Shown here: one piece after another, positions 5,955-14,032 of the stretch
How positions within the stretch are numbered: the first letter of the stretch is position 1
How the letters are laid out: each line of letters begins with the position of its first letter
IMG/VR virus record: IMGVR_UViG_3300025127_000350
Span: 1-20,983 of that record
Direction: 5' to 3' (one strand)
Length of the DNA stretch: 20,983 nt
DNA from: a virus
Program-made: the position numbers and the translations under genes
The notes under the pieces: generated by a model
What the model saw: the letters and a program-made list of their open reading frames with translations, nothing else
The model's database searches: none
What the model was told of the DNA's origin: nothing

Positions 5955-8216
5955 TTATGCCACCGTTGCGAGACCTACCCAACCATTTCCATCGTAAAGT
6001 TCGAGTCTATTTAGTGTGGTATTATATAGCAACGCACCAGTAACTGTTGAACCACCACCAAGACCACCATTCCCAGATCCATCATACATAAGATTTCTTT
6101 GAGCAGTTGTTACCTTAGGTGGAATCATGTAAGCAATTTTAGAACGATCTACTGGCCAACTATATCCTCCCCCTTGATCAGGAACATTGACAACATCAGA
6201 GAAGTCAACTGCTGATTTTGGAACTACTGAATTTCCGACTAAAACACTACCAGCATGAATACGAATGTCTCCATGAACTGTAATACGATTAGATTCTACA
6301 CCTGTTAATGCAGTGGTTCCAACTCCTACACGACCTTCATCATTTATGAATAATTTGTTGTGTGTAGTGCCATCACCACCAGTATTCAATCCTGTTGGAT
6401 TAACAAATAATAATTCACCACCATTTCCTGTGCTTCCTATACCAATAATATTTTTTATCTCCAAAGTATTAATATTGTTAACACCACTTGTTGAATTGAC
6501 ATTACCAGTCAAATTACCAGTCAAATTACCAGTTACATTACCAATGAGATTACCATTAAGAGGATTATTCAAATTGAGAGTATCAATGGTAACATTACCT
6601 GACATATTGACTGCACCACCAATAGTTGCTCCCCCAACAACTTCAAGTGCTACTGCTGGTGTTGTGACTCCTATTCCTAAACTACCACCAATACCTGTCA
6701 AAGTCATCAAAGCATTAGATGCTTTATGCCATACGAAATCCCCAGTGCGATCTGTGCCACTGTCTTTTAAATTGTTGATGTTGAGGAAGTAATTGAAATT
6801 ACCTGTGTCATTATTCAATATATTTAAAGATCTTCTGGTCATAAATGCGTTCACACCAGATTCATCACCATAAATTAATGCTGCATCATGTGTTGATAAA
6901 CCAGATGTACCCCCATTTAAACTTCCTATTTTTAATGTATTACTTACTGATACACCAGCTCCGATTGTATTGAAAACCTGAGTGCCACTTTGTAATAATC
7001 TAACCACATTAGAACTCGCAGAATTTATCTCAGTCGCAGTTAATCTACCAGTCAATGTAGATACTCCTGTGACATTGAGTTGATTTAGAGTTGCACCAGC
7101 ATTTGCATCTATCGCATCATTAAATGTTGATATACCAGTTACATTAAGATTGGTAGTATCTAATTGATTGAAAATCGTAACACCGACTCCGGATGTCATC
7201 AATCTAGGAGAACCATTATAACTTAAGGTTACGTCTGCTACTGTACTTCCAATTCCTACTGCTTCCTTGTTAGCGACTTTCATTGAGAGAGTGCCATGTC
7301 CAAATATATCTAAACCCTTTGGTCCATTTTCACCCACTGAATATCCAAACTGAATCTGCCCTCTTCCTGCACCTGTCCCGATGGATTCACTATAGAATCT
7401 AAGATAATTACTAGGTTTACCAAACCTAACTTGAGTCATAGGTTCAATATACAAATGTCCTCCAGTGTAGACCATCGATGATGGGAATAAGGAATTTCCA
7501 TTGTACACTGCGAACTTACCTGGTACATTATCTTCTTCAGACTGTGGTTTACCAAACCTAACAAAATCCTTGAACTGGACATTATCACCAAATGTTGATA
7601 CACCTGCTACTTCTAGTCCATTTGCTTGTATCAAACTGGTGCTTGTTGAAATACCAATAAATGTTGAAACACCTGATACTAATACATCATCAAATGAAGA
7701 AGAATTAGACACACTCAGTGTATTAGCAAAGAGATCAGATATTGTTGTTATACCTATAAAAGTAGATGGTCCGGTAACTCTCACATCACCTAAAACATCT
7801 AATGTGAAGTCGGGGAATTTACCAGTTTGAATACCTAGTCCACCTACATTATCACTTCCTATCCCAACAGATGATGTGGTTGACAGTGTTCCTGATAATT
7901 CTTTGAATCCAGCAGTGGCGATTGCCACGACATTTGTAAGAGTTGAACCATCACCAATATATTCAGTCGCTGTGATCCTTCCTGACCCACCATCAAGTTT
8001 TATCGCACTGTTTATACCAACTGTAATTCCTGTGCCAACTTCGACGTTGGTAGAATTTAATGTTCCAGAAGAATTTATATTACCCTCTACATCTAGTATC
8101 TGAGTTGGTATCGTGCTTCCAATACCAACTAACCCAGTATTCGGTTTAACAATTAACTTATTATCATCAACCTGTAAACCATTTCTGAAATTGAATGACT
8201 TCGAAAAATTTGCCAT
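5955..8216 (-). CDS. Tail-fibre-like structural protein (753 residues)
   Basis: The start MANFSKSFNFRNGLQVDD is a common opening of marine T4-like fibre proteins. It is followed by a GIGSTIPTQILDVEG segment typical of trimeric beta-structured fibres. The body is low-complexity beta repeat rich in VGIGST, TGVSTF and TGNLTGN units, and the C-terminus (GGGSTVTGALLYNTTLNRLELYD) forms a final beta module. There is no S74 chaperone and no enzyme motif. It probably forms part of the long or short tail fibres and would be a trimer. Translation is supported by AAGG about 5 nt before the ATG. The next gene (glycine-rich adhesin) starts 3 nt after its stop codon, which suggests that the two are made together and that the adhesin may cap this fibre. 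The exact T4 counterpart cannot be assigned by eye. Confidence 0.8.
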   Translation of the reverse strand: MANFSKSFNFRNGLQVDDNKLIVKPNTGLVGIGSTIPTQILDVEGNINSSGTLNSTNVEVGTGITVGINSAIKLDGGSGRITATEYIGDGSTLTNVVAIATAGFKELSGTLSTTSSVGIGSDNVGGLGIQTGKFPDFTLDVLGDVRVTGPSTFIGITTISDLFANTLSVSNSSSFDDVLVSGVSTFIGISTSTSLIQANGLEVAGVSTFGDNVQFKDFVRFGKPQSEEDNVPGKFAVYNGNSLFPSSMVYTGGHLYIEPMTQVRFGKPSNYLRFYSESIGTGAGRGQIQFGYSVGENGPKGLDIFGHGTLSMKVANKEAVGIGSTVADVTLSYNGSPRLMTSGVGVTIFNQLDTTNLNVTGISTFNDAIDANAGATLNQLNVTGVSTLTGRLTATEINSASSNVVRLLQSGTQVFNTIGAGVSVSNTLKIGSLNGGTSGLSTHDAALIYGDESGVNAFMTRRSLNILNNDTGNFNYFLNINNLKDSGTDRTGDFVWHKASNALMTLTGIGGSLGIGVTTPAVALEVVGGATIGGAVNMSGNVTIDTLNLNNPLNGNLIGNVTGNLTGNLTGNVNSTSGVNNINTLEIKNIIGIGSTGNGGELLFVNPTGLNTGGDGTTHNKLFINDEGRVGVGTTALTGVESNRITVHGDIRIHAGSVLVGNSVVPKSAVDFSDVVNVPDQGGGYSWPVDRSKIAYMIPPKVTTAQRNLMYDGSGNGGLGGGSTVTGALLYNTTLNRLELYDGNGWVGLATVA
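6501..6560. repeat. Five tandem 12-nt units encoding GNLT/GNVT repeats
   Basis: Five consecutive 12-nt units begin ATTACCA on the plus strand at 6501, 6513, 6525, 6537 and 6549. The first two are identical and the others diverge. In the minus-strand fibre gene they encode the L-x-G-N-V/L-T-G-N tetrapeptide series near residue 560, a fibre shaft repeat that can change in length by slippage. Confidence 0.8.
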
Positions 8217-8229
8217 TATACCTTTTTAG

Positions 8230-11200
8230 TTATTTATCTGAGATTTGTTGTTGTAAATCATCGACCTTATTATTAAGTTCTTTAATTGCCTCGATGAGAA
8301 GAGGAACCAATTTTTCATAATCAACTGCCTTGTAACCAGTTTTCTTTCTAGTCTTAACCAAACCAGGTAAACCAAGTTTTTCAATTTCTTGAGCAATAAC
8401 ACCAGTTCCAGAATCTTCTTTTTCTGACTCTTCAGTCCAATCAAATGTATATCCACCGATTGAAAGTACTTTTGCTAATGGATCATCAATTTTCTTAATG
8501 TTCTTCTTCAATCTTTCATCAGATGAGTGGAAGGCAATAATATCACCATCAACTCTCAATTCTTCTGTGCTTGGTTTATATTGTAAACCCGCTGTTTGAT
8601 CTGCCCTTAGAAAAGCATCCACTTCATTCGCATTAGTGCTATCTAATGTAGTTCGTGTGAATACTATATTGTGATATGTCGAAGAAGTACTTTCTGATTT
8701 AACATCAACTGTGTTAGCGTTTGCCGCAAAACTCGCTTCTCCTGTAAGATCACCAGAAAATGTTCCTGTTAAAGTCGTGCCATCAAATGTTAAATTTGCA
8801 CTATCTTGTAATGCACCACCAGCACCAACTGTAACGACACGACCTGATGTTAAATCTTCAACCTTGAATGTACTACCTGTGGAAACTATGCCACCTCCGG
8901 CCATTGTTGTAATGCCAGTGATGTTTAATCCACCTGTAATATCTATTCCTGAAACAGATGTCTGTAAACGAGTTACACCATTATGATACAATCTGACGTG
9001 TCCAGCAGAGTGATCCAATAACATAAAGTTTTCACCAGATGATTTCTCAAAAATCATCTGATTTCCACCAATTCTAAATCTTAAATCGTCATGACCACTG
9101 TGTTGTATTCTACTTCCTCCATTTGTTGATGGATCATGGAAGATTTTAAGATCAGCGTCATCACCAAATCTAAGTTCTGCATTATCAGCAAATTGTGAAT
9201 TTTTATTGACACCAAATCCACCATTAAGAACTAATGATGCGTCAGTTGGACTTGTTGCTGGATCAGCATTTTCAATCTTTAATGTTCCCTCTACTACAAG
9301 TTTATCTTTGATTCTTGCTTCTTCATTAAATGTAACAGGACCGTCAAACTGTGATAGAATCTGACTTGAAGCTCCACCCTCAACGACAAGTCTCTCTTTA
9401 ACAGTAACTTCATCAAATACAACACTTAATCTTGATGGATCTTCACCTGTCACACTTGGAACAGGAGTATCAAATGTAGTTTCCTCACCAGTAAGTGATG
9501 ATTTCTTTTGGTTTCCAATATAGAAGTCACCCTTATCATTCATACCTGTATATACAACAGCACCTGATGATTTTTCTAATGCTTGTGATAAGAATTCTTC
9601 TTTTTCAGATAATGATACTGTTTGTAATTGTGGTAATGCTGTGGAATAGTTACCAGGACCATATCCAAGATATTCAAATGTATGACCTGATGCTCTTAAA
9701 ACAGAAGGTCTTCGTAGTTCTATCGCTATTGGTTTGATTTTTCTAGCAAGTGATCCATTATCATGACCTTCAACTCTCGTACCGAGTGCTCCTCTTATCA
9801 CAAAAATTTCATCAGTGGCAGTCATATTTGACTGACTAATTCTCATAATCTCATTATCAACCTGAATATATGAACCATATGAGAATCTAGACATGGTTCC
9901 AACACCTGTGCCTGGTAGTCCTACTTTTAACTTATTTGATGTTGTAAATGAATTGATGAACAATATTTCATCATCAAATAAATGTGAACCTCGAACACTT
10001 AAATTTTCATCAGCAGCATCTGATGATTGATCGTTTGCAGATAAGTTATGTTTTAATACTCTCGCATTAGGTGTGCTTGCATTTAATACTGTTCCAGAAT
10101 TAGGATCTTTAACTTGACCAACAACTGAGAAAGAACCAACACTTGATACAGATTTGACAGTATACTCACCATAATTATAATATGGACTTGCACCACTTGA
10201 ACTTACAATTTGAACTCTATTACCTGCTGCTAAACCATGTGCACTTGATGATTGAAGTGTTGTGATGCCCGTAGTCGATGAAGGTAAAATCGCAGTACCA
10301 ATAGCAACACTGTGACCAGCAACAAATGCATATTGGAATGGAATTACATCTGGATCATTACTTGCTTGTTCAATTTGAATTTGAGTCTTTGATGGAACTG
10401 ATACAATTGGGAAATATCCGCCAGCAGTCGTACCAATACCAGTTATTTGAAGATAGTTTGATGTTGATGGAGACAAATGCCTTGAATCAACGACTAATCG
10501 AGCTTCACCATTACCACTGGAATTTAACCCTAAACTAGATGTATCAAAGTATAATTGACCAGTAGATATGCCTGATCCCTTTGAAACAATATCAACTGCT
10601 GAAACACCATTAGAGGATACAGTGACATTTGCTGTTACACCATTCCAAGAACTTAGACCACTTTCATTGAAAAGTCTGACATTATTAAATGTACCATCAG
10701 TATAACCTGATCCTGCTGTTATTATACCAGTGACTGCACCCGAAATTCCATGCTCTCTTGAAAATGTTATTGTTCGTTTACCAGAAGATAGTGCACCAAC
10801 ACTTGCGATACTGATACCAATACCAACATCAGTCATTAATTTATCAACTGTTTCTCTGGTTATACTTTTCTTTAAATCATTTGTTGTAACTTGTCCAAGG
10901 GGAAATCTATTTGCAAATGTTTTACTTGCATCAGGATTATCATTTGGATTGTCCCGATCTAATTGTGGATATAAATCAGAGACGTTCTGACCAAATTTTG
11001 AATCAGTAAACTCGATTGGCACAGAGTTTCCTGAGTTTAAAGGATAGATGTGGAATATACCATCTTGAACACCATCTTTGTAGTCAGATATTTTTTCATT
11101 ACGATAAGCATAGATGTTCGATTGTAAATTATTTCTCTCAAATCTTGGTAGATTTACAGTTTTAGTATTGAAGTCATTAGTGACAGTCGCAGCAGGATTC

Positions 11201-13959
11201 CTACCAGGATTATATTTAAACAACATGTCATTAACAATACTAGTCACAGTATGAGTTCCATTATATCCACTAGACCCTGCACCTACTGTATTAATATCAG
11301 GATTAGTGCTATCAGTTATATTTTTAATAATTACAGAATCACCAACTTTTAAGTTATGTGGCAATTCAGTTCTAACGGTTACATTAGGTTCAGAATAAGA
11401 AGCATGACTTATGAATCTTGGATTTCTGTTATACTCATAATCACCATTATCATTTTTCTTCTCTAATGGATCGTTAGCACTCTTTCTTGTGAAGTCTGCA
11501 TCCGTACCAAAACCTGTTGTGCTTGACTCTTGAATAATAAAACCATTCTCAACATTCTTGGATCTTTTTATTTCCTTTGGAATTACAACACGTAATTTAT
11601 ATATTTTATCATCTATCTTTCTTGCATCATTCACTCTCTCAATAAATGTGGGTTCAGTCCTAGCACCTATTCCTGCAACACCAAGTGTATTCATTGTGCT
11701 GTATATTTCATTACCTGCATTTGTAACGACAAACCAATTATTATTAGATGAGTCAAACTGTATTGGATGTCCAAGATCACCAACATTTTTTTCAGATACT
11801 CGACTTAATATTGAAATTTCTTCTCCACCATATACATCTAATGGAACTCCAACAGCAGCATCGGCTGCTGTGCTTGCAAGTTGAATTTGTGAACTTGATA
11901 ACGTGACTGAATCTGTACGAACAGAGTTTGCCTCACTTGTGATAGCAAAATATACAACATTACTTTCAACATTCTCAGGTAAATCACCTGTTCCACTTTG
12001 AATTATAACCTTCTCACCGTTTAATAAAGAATGTCCACTTACTGTAAAAATATTATTGACAGGGGCAGAGGCAGAAATTGTTTTTGCTGAAGTTGAAGTG
12101 CCATCTGCCATCAAAATATCAGCAGTCTTACCTGTTCCTATTATCACAGATAATTTATCATTTTTTTGAGCACCAACTCTAAATCCCTGAGTGTTTGCTG
12201 CTGGTTTAATATCTTTTGAATTAAATCCAAACAAATATAAATGAGTGTTAATACCAACTGCTGTTGTCAAACCAACATCAAGGGTCACCCAGTCGATTTT
12301 ATCCTTAGATGATGTTAATGCTCTTGGAGTTATTATATTTGTAATGAAAGCTTTATCATCCTTTTCAAATGCTTCTTTCTTGAATCCATCGGAAACAAGT
12401 GCCAACTGACCAAAGTTAGAGTTAGAGTTGGTGATTGAGGCATCACCACCATTTATCGCAGCAAAGTGTTTATTGTATCCAATCGCAAACACTGAAACAA
12501 CCTGCATGATTGCATCGTTAGTAATCGTGATATGGCAGTTCTCCCAACCTTTTCGATAAATTGCTTTTGGATCTAAATGATAGATTGTTGCAGGATTTGT
12601 TGATGATGATTTAGTTGCGAGTTGTCCACCATCTGTTTTAGTAAAGGAAATTCCATCATAAGAACGATTTACCTCATTATATTTGACAAATGCACGATCG
12701 TCTTTTTGAAGTGAAACACCAGTGAACTGGGCAACAACCATCGAACGGAAACCAGTTGCTTTGTTTCCATCTGCTTTCATTCCATTCAATCCATATACAG
12801 ATCTCATAGAAATATTGAATACATATGGTGAAGCACCAGATACAGTATCAGTTTCGACAACTACGCTACCATTTGTAGAATTACCAGGTGTTTGTAAGTT
12901 TGCATCAAATGATGGTAATAGATATGTAAATGTCTTGGTATCAACAACAGTAGCAACAAGAGTTGAAATATTATATGCCTGTGGAGATACACCACTTATT
13001 TTTATCGGTGTATCTGTTGTGAGTTTGTGTGCTTTTTTAGTAATAACAGTAACAACGTTACTTAGATCTGTTCCATCTCCTGCCTGAATTAATGCAATTT
13101 CAATAGGATCTGCTGCAAATGCTCCAACTATCTCAAATTCAGGTCTTTTTGGTTCAAATCCCTGTGGGTTAGTTGGAAATCTATCTAATACGTCAATTGG
13201 ACGAGTTGATGATTCATTATATGCGTTTGATAATTTACCATAATACATTTCCAAATCGGTCAAACCTGTGGATGTTGTATTCACACCATCAGCATATTCA
13301 AAGATTGTTAATTTATGATGAGAAAATGTTGCGTTTGCTTTATTACTTCCAGTTAAATCTGTTGGGTCTGTAAATACCTCTCCTTTACCATCAAAACAGG
13401 AGAATTGCCAAAAATAACAAGTACCAGTAATTCGGAATATTGCTGATGCTGCTATGTCATCATCAGTTGGATTTGGCACATATAAAGGTCTTACTTTTGT
13501 TTTTCTTAAATCTAAACCTACAATTGATGTACCACGAGGAACTATGACTCCACCTTCTACTGAGTTGAATTTAAATAAAACATTATCAGGGTCAGATAAA
13601 TCAAAATTAGTATTCAAATTTAAATTTAAAGTATCACTATCTTTAACTGTGCCATTTGAATCTATTAATTGATATGACGATGCTCCAACTGATTTAATCG
13701 AAAAACCTGGTCTATTATCTACTGAATGATCGCCAGGCATCAAGAGAATAGTTGTCCTCTCGATCAAGTCGTTAGCATCACCTGTCTGATATGAAAATCT
13801 TGCAGATTCTATCAGTGCTCTCTGTATAGTCTTAAAAGGTCTCGCTAATGAATTACCAGAGTTTGTTATGCTGTCTGTTGCATCTAGATCACTCGGACTC
13901 ACATAAAGGATTCTTCCCTCAGTGTTCTTTATGAAATTATCTAACTTATTCAGTGGCAT
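8230..13959 (-). CDS. Giant tail-fibre protein with C-terminal peptidase S74 intramolecular chaperone
   Basis: The 1909-residue protein opens with MPLNKLDNFIKNTEGRILYV and a segment GNSLARPFKTIQRALIESA that resembles the start of a right-handed beta-helix. The long middle part is beta-rich. Around residue 1080 it has AGSGYTDG-type units, and further on (about 1620-1730) ADLKIFHDPST and VRLYHNGVTRLQ units known from many marine phage fibres. The last 98 residues are an S74 domain: SSDERLKKNIKKID at 1812-1825, then GGYTFDW, GTGVIAQEIEKL and a terminal coiled-coil-like helix (LIEAIKELNNKVDDLQQQ). In characterised S74 proteins the domain drives trimer folding and then cuts itself off before the SD of SDxRLK; here that would be near residue 1812. 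The start has only a weak AAGAAG upstream. This is probably the main long fibre. The receptor is unknown. Confidence 0.88.
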   Translation of the reverse strand: MPLNKLDNFIKNTEGRILYVSPSDLDATDSITNSGNSLARPFKTIQRALIESARFSYQTGDANDLIERTTILLMPGDHSVDNRPGFSIKSVGASSYQLIDSNGTVKDSDTLNLNLNTNFDLSDPDNVLFKFNSVEGGVIVPRGTSIVGLDLRKTKVRPLYVPNPTDDDIAASAIFRITGTCYFWQFSCFDGKGEVFTDPTDLTGSNKANATFSHHKLTIFEYADGVNTTSTGLTDLEMYYGKLSNAYNESSTRPIDVLDRFPTNPQGFEPKRPEFEIVGAFAADPIEIALIQAGDGTDLSNVVTVITKKAHKLTTDTPIKISGVSPQAYNISTLVATVVDTKTFTYLLPSFDANLQTPGNSTNGSVVVETDTVSGASPYVFNISMRSVYGLNGMKADGNKATGFRSMVVAQFTGVSLQKDDRAFVKYNEVNRSYDGISFTKTDGGQLATKSSSTNPATIYHLDPKAIYRKGWENCHITITNDAIMQVVSVFAIGYNKHFAAINGGDASITNSNSNFGQLALVSDGFKKEAFEKDDKAFITNIITPRALTSSKDKIDWVTLDVGLTTAVGINTHLYLFGFNSKDIKPAANTQGFRVGAQKNDKLSVIIGTGKTADILMADGTSTSAKTISASAPVNNIFTVSGHSLLNGEKVIIQSGTGDLPENVESNVVYFAITSEANSVRTDSVTLSSSQIQLASTAADAAVGVPLDVYGGEEISILSRVSEKNVGDLGHPIQFDSSNNNWFVVTNAGNEIYSTMNTLGVAGIGARTEPTFIERVNDARKIDDKIYKLRVVIPKEIKRSKNVENGFIIQESSTTGFGTDADFTRKSANDPLEKKNDNGDYEYNRNPRFISHASYSEPNVTVRTELPHNLKVGDSVIIKNITDSTNPDINTVGAGSSGYNGTHTVTSIVNDMLFKYNPGRNPAATVTNDFNTKTVNLPRFERNNLQSNIYAYRNEKISDYKDGVQDGIFHIYPLNSGNSVPIEFTDSKFGQNVSDLYPQLDRDNPNDNPDASKTFANRFPLGQVTTNDLKKSITRETVDKLMTDVGIGISIASVGALSSGKRTITFSREHGISGAVTGIITAGSGYTDGTFNNVRLFNESGLSSWNGVTANVTVSSNGVSAVDIVSKGSGISTGQLYFDTSSLGLNSSGNGEARLVVDSRHLSPSTSNYLQITGIGTTAGGYFPIVSVPSKTQIQIEQASNDPDVIPFQYAFVAGHSVAIGTAILPSSTTGITTLQSSSAHGLAAGNRVQIVSSSGASPYYNYGEYTVKSVSSVGSFSVVGQVKDPNSGTVLNASTPNARVLKHNLSANDQSSDAADENLSVRGSHLFDDEILFINSFTTSNKLKVGLPGTGVGTMSRFSYGSYIQVDNEIMRISQSNMTATDEIFVIRGALGTRVEGHDNGSLARKIKPIAIELRRPSVLRASGHTFEYLGYGPGNYSTALPQLQTVSLSEKEEFLSQALEKSSGAVVYTGMNDKGDFYIGNQKKSSLTGEETTFDTPVPSVTGEDPSRLSVVFDEVTVKERLVVEGGASSQILSQFDGPVTFNEEARIKDKLVVEGTLKIENADPATSPTDASLVLNGGFGVNKNSQFADNAELRFGDDADLKIFHDPSTNGGSRIQHSGHDDLRFRIGGNQMIFEKSSGENFMLLDHSAGHVRLYHNGVTRLQTSVSGIDITGGLNITGITTMAGGGIVSTGSTFKVEDLTSGRVVTVGAGGALQDSANLTFDGTTLTGTFSGDLTGEASFAANANTVDVKSESTSSTYHNIVFTRTTLDSTNANEVDAFLRADQTAGLQYKPSTEELRVDGDIIAFHSSDERLKKNIKKIDDPLAKVLSIGGYTFDWTEESEKEDSGTGVIAQEIEKLGLPGLVKTRKKTGYKAVDYEKLVPLLIEAIKELNNKVDDLQQQISDK
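8231..8238 (-). promoter_or_regulatory. T4-late-like promoter candidate before the 753-residue fibre gene
   Basis: GATAAATA on the minus strand matches seven of eight bases of the T4 late motif TATAAATA. It lies 15-22 nt upstream of the ATG at 8216, just before an AAGG ribosome binding site, and overlaps the last codons of the preceding fibre gene. That coding overlap (Asp-Lys-stop) could produce it by chance. Confidence 0.35.
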
Positions 13960-13992
13960 GGTATGCTATTCTTCTTAAATTTCTCTATGTTC

Positions 13993-14000
13993 TATTTAGT
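13993..14000 (-). promoter_or_regulatory. Weak T4-late-like promoter candidate before the giant fibre gene
   Basis: ACTAAATA on the minus strand matches six of eight bases of TATAAATA. It lies in the only intergenic gap of the structural block (59 nt), just after a terminator-like hairpin, so a new transcript could begin here. Confidence 0.25.
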
Positions 14001-14005
14001 TAGGT

Positions 14006-14032
14006 AAAAAATTAATCATCATGGAGTGATGA
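14006..14032 (-). terminator. Weak intrinsic-terminator-like hairpin after the tailspike gene
   Basis: On the minus strand, TCATCA pairs with TGATGA (14032-14027 and 14021-14016) across a five-base loop. TTAA follows, then six T residues at 14011-14006. The stem is only 6 bp with two G-C pairs, and it includes the stop codon of the tailspike gene. It probably terminates only part of the transcripts. Confidence 0.35.

Noticed and set aside
6501-6560. CRISPR-like array
   Set aside because: Direct 12-nt units without spacers, in frame with a fibre protein; it is a protein repeat.
7501-7830. Plus-strand open frames antisense to the fibre genes (several, also within 8711-13672)
   Set aside because: Long antisense frames are expected opposite repetitive Ser/Thr/Gly-rich genes; none has a start signal, and the minus-strand frames have clear family patterns.
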